Below are positions 55,945-64,000 of a DNA stretch of 64,000 nucleotides, in pieces (within the stretch, counting starts at the first letter, position 1; each line of letters opens with the position of its first letter). The stretch is from Clavulina sp. PMI_390 (lineage: Eukaryota; Basidiomycota; Agaricomycetes; Cantharellales; Hydnaceae). The stretch lies in assembly GCA_015039315.1 (NCBI GenBank), contig WIDE01000099.1, forward strand, positions 1 through 64,000, in the 5' to 3' direction. Both the position numbers and the translations under genes were made by a program. A model generated the notes under the pieces. It was not told the origin of the DNA, searched no databases, and saw only the letters and a list, made by a program, of their open reading frames with translations.

Positions 55945-57686
55945 TGTGTTGGCTGCCGGGGTCTTGTACACTTGTCGCACTGCCCCTCATAACTAGTGGA
56001 CTGGTTTGATATCCCAATCTCCTGAAGAATATTCATATTATCATCCCAAACGTTAGCACTGATGCCCTCGCACATAAATTCTGCACGAATAGGATCTATT
56101 TGTGGAGTTGAAATTTCGATCGTCGCAACAGAATTCATCTATCTGAACGGAGGTGCGAATTCCTGCCTTGAGACGGACAGCTTTTATGAGGTATTTGCCA
56201 GAATGGTCATATTGAGGGCCAATTTTGCTTTCGTCTATGTATCGTGGCATGATGCCAGTTCCCGTTATTAAAGCCTGGACTTCGGAGAATTTAGTCGAAG
56301 AAACGGCTCTGAAATATCATCGTTCACAAGGAATACTGACCTCAATGGATTTGGGACCTCCCAGCAACACAAGTTACTTGCAGCGGGCCGGCTTGTTACC
56401 ACTTATGAACTACATGAACTACGAGACTTGTTTGACGGAATGGAATTTCTGCGTTACTTGACTATGCGCTGGCGTTTGCTACAAACACGAGCTCAACCAA
56501 AAAGGCTAGTCGATACTATTTGCTCCGTCCCACTGCTGACCTTTCTTCGAAACTCTATTCCAAAGGTCGCGAAACACGTTGCCTGGCTTCGGCTGTGCCT
56601 CTCGGAGCATGTAACCCGGCCAGGGGTATTCGGGGACCGGACGAATGAGATGTCCGACACTTCACATCTCAGATTGCCCGTCTTAGCCTATATGAGTTCG
56701 CCTAATCGGAGACAATCAACTGATGAGCCCGCCAACCACCACTCAAGACCCTTTTACGCCCTAGCGGAAGGAAGTGGCGGATAGGTTACCACCCCGCCAT
56801 TCAGTGTGATGCACCCGGTCAACAGAGATGATCCAGAAAATTAACACAAAATAATTTTAGTAGTGCCAGTGTTCTTAGCGGGAGATTCTTGTGCTAGCTG
56901 CCCTAATGGCTCGGCACGAACTTTTTCTCAGCAGCAGCCAGTTTTGACCGGCACGACACCTCCGGTAGGAACAACAATACGACGCTTCAATCTACACGGC
57001 TCCTTTCTTCCATAATGAGTCCTCAATAATTATTTTGAAGGAGTGATCGTAAATTCTTAGCCAAACTTAGCAACGGCCAAACGTTACTGTAAAGCGTAGA
57101 GCGAATAGTCAAACTGCATCGACACTTGGTTGTTTGGCCCCGCGCATCCCTGGCGAATCAGCGGATTCTGTTATTCGTACCAGACTCTATGCTCTGGTCG
57201 GTAATTAGCAGGTAGGTACACGTCTCATGAACCTCGGATATGATATTGGCGCCGATGGGGACGGGCATGGTGCCTGACCTCCGCGAGGACCCTAAAGTAA
57301 GGCCGAACCCTTTCGCGTATCATCAGCTCATTTGGTGTTGATATGTAACAGCGAGTGGTCTTAGCTTCAGTCACCCATGATTCCCTCGGCTTGTTTAAAT
57401 ATCACGTCCGAGGGTCGCCGTTTCTTGCGTGCAGTCGCCTTTTTGTCCGGTCAAACGGCTCCAGATTTCACAATGATCACTGCATATCGCTGAAGCCGAA
57501 TAGACCCCTCCCCCACCCTTTTCTTAGTGATAATAATTCCGATCCATTACTAAGAGACCCTCGAGCACCCTTGCTCTGCGGGTTCTTCCCTGCCAAGGTT
57601 GATTGAATAAGGATAACCCACACCTGCGCCGCGTATATAGGGTGTCTTGCAACTGCGCGTCCTTTCGGCTTCCCCTCGTCAACAAG
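55945..57686. promoter_or_regulatory. Intergenic and promoter region, RNase T2 gene 3
   Basis: 1.74 kb. A diverged form of the shared upstream block lies at 57121-57160 (GACACTTGGTTGTTTGG...TGGCGAATCA). A plus-strand frame at 56,428-56,784 has no recognisable features. No fourth RNase remnant was found. Confidence 0.5.
57634..57639 (+). promoter_or_regulatory. TATA box, RNase T2 gene 3
   Basis: TATATA about 50 bp before the start codon; surrounding bases differ from genes 1 and 2. Confidence 0.55.
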
Positions 57687-59348
57687 ATGCTCGCATTCCT
57701 AATCTCTGTGTTTTTACTGTCTGCCTTTGTGCAAGCCAATACGACCCCAGCCCTAGCCCTGGATCGGGTCCAGCAGACTCTCTCCGATGATGTCTACCAA
57801 CTTTTGATATCAGATGCCCCCACGGCGACTTCTTCCTGCGGTGTCAACGGCCCTGCTTCATGTCAAGGTGGTAATACGACCGCTTCATGCTGCTACGAAT
57901 CGCCAGGGGTACGCTCCCTCGTCGCTATTTATTCTGTTTCTCCAAGATAATTCATGTGGGGCGTGGCGAGAGCGCTTAAGGCTTAATATGGACCTTCATG
58001 AATAGCATACTATAATTGTGCTTTTTGCCATATTGGTGTCATCTCACGAAGTATGAGCTGGCCATGGCTTGAAACTGATTTCTCGCTGGTTCTACATGCG
58101 TATCCCCAGGGCCTTTTAGCGCATGTCCAATTCTGGTAAGCTCGATTCTTATTCCATACAGATGCCTAATCAATAGCAGATGAGTGACGTTATCCTACCA
58201 TTTTTCAAATTATTCCCCCTCTCCCCTTTTTCGGTGGCTCAGGGACGCGAATCCCGCTACTGGCCCACCCACAAAGTAAGTCCCCGCTACTTCTATCCTA
58301 GAATACCAACTAACTTATCTTGGTTTCTTATAGCTGGACTATTCACGGCCTCTGGGTGCGTCGTCTCCGGCGCTATTGACAGAGGAGCTTATCTCAAGTC
58401 CCCCATAGCCCGACCACTGTAACGGAACATATAAAGCAAGTTGTGATAAATCTCGTAACTACACAGATCTAGGCTCCATATTTGACCAAGCCGGTACGTG
58501 CTTCTGATCCTGCCTGGCATCGCCATCATCTAGGAGTAGTCGTGCTGTCACTCTTGCTGATCTGAGCATCTCACCTTGCTAGGCCGTCCCGATCTTGGTA
58601 ACTTCTTAAGCACATGGATGCTGTCCAATGACGAAAGGCGCGCTGACCGTCCTATTGCCCTCCAAAATAGTAATGGGCAGTAACTCATCTACTCCTTCAT
58701 CCATAGCCCACAAAAGTTCTGGGAGCATGAGTGGGATCATCATGGAACATGCGTAAATACACTCTCTCCTAATTGTCTTCCTCCTGGAAGCCCACGAGGA
58801 ACCGAGGTAAGGGTCGAATCTGGCTCTTACGTCCTAAGGAAGCGCCTGAGCGCTTTTTGTTTTGTTTTCTTCTGAACAGGCGGTGTACTACTTCAGCCAA
58901 ATTGCGACACTGTTTCAAAACCAAACTACCTACGAATGGCTTGCCAGGCACAATATTATTCCATCTGTCAATGAAACATTCACTCTTGAGCAGTTCACTA
59001 GCGCGATTCAGGCCGAGTGGGGCCACATCCCCGCTCTACAATGCCAGGTAGATTTTATTTCTCTTCCAGACACAGAGGCTGTCTATCTACCAGTTGTTTC
59101 TGACGTTGCCCTTATGCGCATTAACCGGTATTTGTGATCTCAGAATGGAGCAATTTTTGAGATATATTACTATTACAACCTTAAGGGCTCTATGATCGAT
59201 GGAGAATTTGTCTCAATTGGTAAGTATCACCGTAACAATTGCCCGTCAAGCTGGTTCTGATCATGCGCGGCCATTTCTTCTGATCGCAGACGCTCCCAAT
59301 TCTGGTAATTGCCTTGGATCATTCCACTACCTCCCCAAAAACGAGTAA
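57687..59348 (+). CDS. Secreted ribonuclease T2, copy 3
   Basis: Same exon plan, about 275 aa. Signal peptide MLAFLISVFLLSAFVQA. Region 1 WTIHGLWP and region 2 FWEHEWDHHGTC; the usual Lys is His (58738-58740). SCQGGNTTASCCYE and DHCNGTYKASCDKS blocks and the C-terminal [19 protein letters not shown] are present. To keep frame, the intron before PQKFWEHEW must begin with GCGCGC at 58638. GC donors occur in fungi, but this one matches the extended donor consensus poorly, so splicing of this copy may be inefficient or the gene may be starting to decay. All other junctions are GT-AG. Furthest diverged of the three in promoter and sequence. Confidence 0.85.
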
Positions 59349-59680
59349 CGCGGGAGTTCTTGTCTATCATTTCTTCAAACTCCTTTCTTGACTGCTTCTC
59401 TCGCACACCTCGTGTAGTACTATCGAAGTTGTTAAGGTCTGTTCTATGCAGCTCCCCTGAATAATGATTACGCCGTCAAACATCAATGGTTTATTGCTTA
59501 AGGGAATCTCCTCCGTTGGCTTAACATGAGGATAATAACATTATCTACACGTGCTTGTAGCGATAAGAGACCCTTCGACCATTCATACCACGTAGATTGA
59601 AGCTTGTGGGGAGAGACTCGTCAGCCTATTCTTGTTCCGTGAAGTCATTTCATCAAAACTTTACGCAAAAAAGATGCCCA
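59349..59680. other. Convergent 3' intergenic region
   Basis: 332 bp between RNase T2 gene 3 and the broken F-box gene. Nothing recognised. Confidence 0.4.
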
Positions 59681-61499
59681 TCAGCAGAACCGGTAAACCT
59701 CAACGGTCCAATCTTTCTCATTGAGACTCCCACTGTCGTTGCCGCGGAATGTTTGGACAACCAACAACCCTGAATATGTACATAAATGCATCCTCCCAAT
59801 CCTTTTTGCCCTTTCCAAAAGGTGCTCATTACCATCGGCGTCAATGGTAGTGATGTCCATATCCAAGCTAGGTATAGTAATCGTCAACCCAATCGAGTGG
59901 GAATATCCAGGCTGAAGTTGAGAAAAGGTGATCCCCGCTCGGACATGCTTGGAGGAACACCATGTGGTGGGCTCTTCTGGCCACACCCACTCATCCCAAC
60001 CCATTATACCAAGCTGCCCTGGCAGCGGGTGATGTCTGGGGAAACGAGGGATGTCAGATCCCAGATGGTGGAGCGGTTCAACTGCCAACTGAGGCGGAAG
60101 AGTCCCTGATAGTCTTACTGAGGGCTCTGAGATAAGAGTTAGCTGGCAGGTCCCATCTCCAAGAGGGGTTAGAGCAAGGTAGGACAGTCGGTCGTCGGAT
60201 GGAGGAGTCCAGAGATCCAGGATTGGGAAGTAAGGGGTCATCCAGGAATGACTTGCCGGGCTAAACAGGCTTGGCCTTTCTCCAACGTGAATCACCGCTG
60301 ACGGGTCTCCAATATATTCAAAGGAAATAGGAGTGTTGTCGTCGGGTGGAATCTTCAGGAGGAAAGGAATCGCGACAACGTCTTTTCTGGATGGTTCTAG
60401 ACGATAAATACTGATCAGTGGCGATCAAAAGTACTCGAAAGGCGCATTTCGGGAGAATCACCGTCGGATGTTCAATAATTCTCTCGGGATCATTCCTCCA
60501 GTGCCACACCCGAACAGCCGAGGCAGTATAGATTAACGCTACTTCTCCATCGAGCGAGAAACTCCTCGACAAAATTCCATCACCAAAAAAAAGCACTTGG
60601 GCACGTTTGAATCCTGGATTGCCGTCGGGCAGCCATGAGAGGTGCAGAACCTCTACTGCACTTCGCAGTTCAGCTCTGCAGGATATAGTCGGCACATTGA
60701 ACAACATCAGCGGTTATTGGATGAAGTAGAAAACCGCACCTTGTAGGGCCAGGGACTTTGTACGGCAGGAGTATTGCTATGTGAGCGTAATCATCACAAG
60801 GTTGTATGTGAATTTCTTCTTCAAGTATTGCTATCGCTCCATAATGAGAATCAATATGAGCAACTGGTATTTCTATTGCGTTTTCACGAGAATGCAAGTC
60901 CCAGCAGAACATACGGGCGTGCCCTCCGTAGAGCGCGCATCCTACAAACCACCTGCCTCCTGGAAGAAGCTTAGTGAAGAAAGGTGCTGCTCCTCGTTCT
61001 GTGGAACCGTCTACCTCGTATGAGAGTTTGAATGGATGAATTGAGGACTGGGTGATAATCAGAGGAGCCGTTTTTTCCTTAGAGTCACCCTCTTGAAACT
61101 GAGATCTCAGGCCAATGAGCAATTGGCGGAGTCTAGAGGGTCGTGATGATTCTTTTATTAGTTCCTCAGTGCTCATAGACTCAAGCGACAGAGAAAAGGG
61201 TGCTACACCCTCTTGAGACGCCTGAATCTCTACCACACGTCTCCATACCACTCGCGAACCTGAAAGGAGAGAATGGATTTTTCTGGTTGTCCACGAGGCA
61301 CAAAGAACACGACTATTAGTGGCTTGCTTCGCCGACCGGTGCAGTTAGTACTTACTTTACTCAGTGAGACAACCGATACAGCGTCCAGAGATGAAACAAT
61401 AGCCAGATATATCTCCTCAGGCAAACTACTGAAGCGAGAGGGTGACGGATCGCAAGAGCTCGGTGATATATTAATGTTAGAGCGCATCATGGTGTCCAA
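59681..61499 (-). pseudogene. F-box family copy E, probably decaying
   Basis: Close relative of F-box gene B. The F-box (FSSLPEEIYLAIVSSLDAVSVVSLSK) is in the first exon from Met 61499. The body has TKLLPGGRWFVGCALYG, RMFCWDLHS and VRVWHWRND; the last exon has LDLWTPPSDDRLSYL. Two lesions appear. First, codons homologous to gene B exon 2 (TTRKIHSLLSGSRVVW) begin right after GG at 61292-61291, where gene B has AG; the intron's TACTAAC branch site is intact, so a 3' splice site seems lost. Second, between 60,480 and 60,400 the only acceptor leaves the next exon one base out of frame. A functional gene using other splice sites remains possible. Confidence 0.55.
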
Positions 61500-62246
61500 G
61501 ATATGTAGATTCGATAACGGTATAGGAGAAGATCTTCTTATCCTTTATTCCACGTTCAGATCGAGGTCAACATTGAGGTGAATGGACACGACATCAGATC
61601 GATTCGATGATATCCGTTATCATCAGGCCCTACCAAGCTAAGTTTTATGTATGGAACTTTGCAGCACCACTCTGGATGGCCTGGCTTAGTCTCCGCAATA
61701 GCCCCGGGCCACCCTTTACTGTTCGTGTAATTCGTGGGAAGGTGATGGCCACGGCACGAGCCGACGTTATCCCACGCTATCTGTTTGAGAGGTCAATCAT
61801 CTTTACACCTGATTCACCGTTTTGCTTGGGTACCGCCTCACTATTAGACTTCTTACTAGATGATAAGTCGCTTCGATCCCCTTGCCTGACCATGATCTCC
61901 CTTTGAGGTGTTGGGTGCATCATGGGGTTGGTTAAGGAGGTGGCACTCCACTATTGAGAGTCTTTTTTGGGTTATCCCTGATAATACAACATAGATCGGG
62001 CCTCCATGAGAATGTCTCGGGCTTAGGGCATTGCCTTGCGATCATTTATCGGCACGATTTTCATGCCGATTTTGTTCGCCGGACGCATTTGAGCGCCTGT
62101 CGATACAGCTCACCAATATCTAGCGCCCACTCCCGATCAGTCTGTCTCTGCGGGCTACAAATAGTCTCTAAGATGCATCGAAACACAATCAGTTGTGGAA
62201 ATTCCCTCCTTCCTTAGCATTTATCTCCCCAACACATCCCCCCAGC
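61500..62246. other. Divergent intergenic, F-box E / aldo-keto reductase
   Basis: 747 bp. A plus-strand frame at 61,607-61,906 has no family signature. Promoter of the reductase presumed here. Confidence 0.4.
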
Positions 62247-63807
62247 ATGTCTCTGCCCTTTGTCACCCTAACTGGTTCTGATGTGAAGGTTGCCAAAATC
62301 GCCCACGGGCTCATGTTTATGACGTACACCCTCTACATAGCTATAATTTGAGTACTATTGCGCTAAACTTCCGTTCTAGGTGGACAACCCCGGTTGTTGA
62401 TGACGAAACCGCATTCGAGTCCATCAAAGCCGGGCTCGATCTCGTTCAGCCAGGAGAAAAGATCATGTTGGGAAGCGGTGAGCCCAAGCTGGCTTCTTAT
62501 TTTATGCGAGCTCCATCATGTCTTGCTTACGAAACGCGGTCATCTTGGATGTTTTAGGGGAATTTTACGGCGTCAACCAGCCAACCGCCAACCTTGAGCT
62601 GTTATCGCGTTTCTTTTCCAAATTCCCCGAATATACTGATCGCGCTCTTCTTCAGGTGAAGGTAAAGGATTTTCTCAACTCTCATCAAATAAACTACTGA
62701 AGCATCTGATCGTGTTTGCTCTTGAACTAGGGTGGGCTTGTTAACATGCACCCAGCTTCTAGCCCAGAAAGCCTTCGCCGAAGGTATCACTCCGTTAACT
62801 TTTGCTGCTCCGGCATATCAGATGGGTCTTAATACTTATTAAATGTATCCAGCGTCGAAAACATTATCGGCTCTCTCGGGGAATCCAAAAAACTTGATAT
62901 GTTTATTCCAGCTCGGATTGATGGGGTGCACCCGATCGAAGAGATTGTTGCCTCATTGAAGCAGCTGCAAGATGAGGGTCTATTTAAGCACATCGGCCTC
63001 AGTGAAGTTAATGCGACCACTTTACGTCGTGCCTGCAAGGTCAGCTGGCAGTCTCATCTCAACCGATTCGCGTGGACGTAATGCTTCCCTTAGGTTGCTC
63101 CAATCGCGCTGGTCGAGATAGAGGTGTCCCCTTGGACCTATGATGCTGCAACCCAGGAAGGTTTGTTGATGGAGAGTCTCTTCATGACTTTGCTACTGAT
63201 GAGATCCATCTCTAGTCATTGCTGCGGCACAAGAGCTTGGGGTACACGTCAGTGCGTATGGACCATTGGGACGAGGTCAGCTGTTCCACAGTAGTATCTT
63301 AGAGTCCCACTCTCATGTATCAATGTCAGGCTTCTTGACCGGCTCCTTCAAGCGAGAAGAGCTTGGAGCCGGCGATTTCCGACTTCTTATCCCTCGTTTG
63401 GAGCTCGAGGTGTGTGGGACTAAAATTCTTCCGCTATTGTGTTTCAGCTCGTTCATCATGTTTGCAGGCGACAACAGCAAACCAAAATATTCTTGATCGA
63501 ATCACCGAGTTTGCTAACAAGAAAGGTGTGACTAATGCTCAGCTTTGCATCGCATGGGTAGCGAGCTTGGGTACGCTTCGGAAACGATTCTGAGATCCTG
63601 TGAATGTGCTGAATCTTTTTCAACATAGGGCCCCACGTAATCCCTCTCCCAGGATCCAGCAAAGCTTCCCGCACTATCGAAAACTTCGCTGCGGCGAACA
63701 TCTCCCTTTCAGAGGCTGAGAAGAAGGAGATCGACGATGCAGTGAACTCCTTCGTCATTGTTGGAGACAGGTATCCCAAGTTTGCGCAGAAGCACCTCTT
63801 GATATAA
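62247..63807 (+). CDS. Aldo-keto reductase, pyridoxal-reductase (AKR8) type
   Basis: Ten exons (62247-62323, 62380-62477, 62558-62661, 62731-62783, 62853-63039, 63094-63160, 63216-63275, 63330-63409, 63468-63570, 63629-63807) give 335 aa, all in phase. The enzyme would reduce an aldehyde such as pyridoxal with NADPH in the cytosol. Seen: AHGLMFMTWT, the Tyr-bearing GEFYGVNQPTAN, the Lys in LLQVKGG, FIPARIDGVHPIEEIV, FKHIGLSEVNATTLRRA, the VSAYGPLGRGFLTG strand and the cofactor site PLPGSSKASRTIEN. GEFYG, the Arg in PARID and PIEEIV are typical of the pyridoxal reductase branch. The dense introns break it into short frames, but no lesion is present. Confidence 0.88.
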
Positions 63808-64000
63808 TTCCGAGGTGGAGGCTCAAGGGCATGGAAATTGGCAAGAGGAGATTGCCGTTTGTGTACGCTATGCTTGCAAGGAAATTCGGATTTAATTAAA
63901 TAAAGTATTGCCAGAGAACATAGCTACCATTTTCCTATCCGGTAAATACGTAGGTTTGCCCTCTTTGTTGACTTTTCCCTGATTCGGGGCTCGGTGTTCT
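63808..64000. other. 3' flank at window end
   Basis: 193 bp after the reductase stop; includes ATTAAATAAAG near 63,895, possibly a polyadenylation signal. Nothing else seen. Confidence 0.35.

Noticed and set aside
56428..56784. 118-codon frame between RNase T2 genes 2 and 3
   Set aside because: No signal peptide, Cys pattern or active-site motif; not a remnant RNase.
62247..63807. Aldo-keto reductase as a broken pseudogene
   Set aside because: Only short frames are seen at first, but ten GT-AG exons join in phase to a full 335-aa protein with all family motifs.

Overview
The window looks like nuclear DNA of a filamentous basidiomycete, probably an agaricomycete. Genes are packed closely, introns are many and short (about 45-100 nt, GT-AG), and several gene families (tandem wax-synthase-like acyltransferases, HNH-nuclease proteins, F-box proteins with a LLPGGRWL motif) are of a kind common in mushroom-forming fungi. 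No species can be named from the sequence; Ceratobasidiaceae is only a guess. All exon boundaries were worked out by hand from splice signals, reading phase and comparison among paralogs in the window.

Layout. 1-11,666: six copies of a two-exon MBOAT/wax-synthase-like gene, three on the minus strand and three on the plus strand in a head-to-head array. One copy has an in-frame stop, and a zinc-knuckle ORF sits inside the array. 12,005-17,143: three unrecognised genes, with a 508-bp PIF/Harbinger-type MITE between the second and third. 18,091-19,789: prefoldin subunit 2 and the 23-kDa iron-sulfur subunit of complex I, divergent from an 89-bp promoter. 19,946-22,377: a secreted S33/TAP-like alpha/beta hydrolase. 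23,693-27,359: a HAPSTR1-like protein and an alpha/beta hydrolase ending in a peroxisomal AKL signal. 27,953-37,618: two F-box family genes interleaved with two HNH-nuclease paralogs. 38,303-43,407: NOB1 and a USP36-like deubiquitinase, both tied to ribosome production. 44,178-48,033: a tandem F-box pair. 48,451-50,386: a mitochondrial-type PP2C phosphatase. 50,744-50,826: an intron-containing tRNA-Asp(GTC). 51,619-59,348: three tandem secreted RNase T2 genes, all lacking the usual active-site lysine. 59,681-61,499: a decaying F-box copy. 62,247-63,807: an intact ten-exon aldo-keto reductase.

The window therefore alternates single-copy housekeeping genes (PFD2, NDUFS8, NOB1, USP36-like, PP2C, tRNA) with locally expanded accessory families (acyltransferases, F-box, HNH, RNase T2). 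The accessory families show birth-and-death evolution: fresh duplicates, shared promoter blocks, a nonsense copy, and a copy with a lost splice site and a frameshift. No CRISPR, phage or plasmid features are seen. The acyltransferase array lacks the terpene cyclase, PKS or NRPS expected of a classical biosynthetic cluster.
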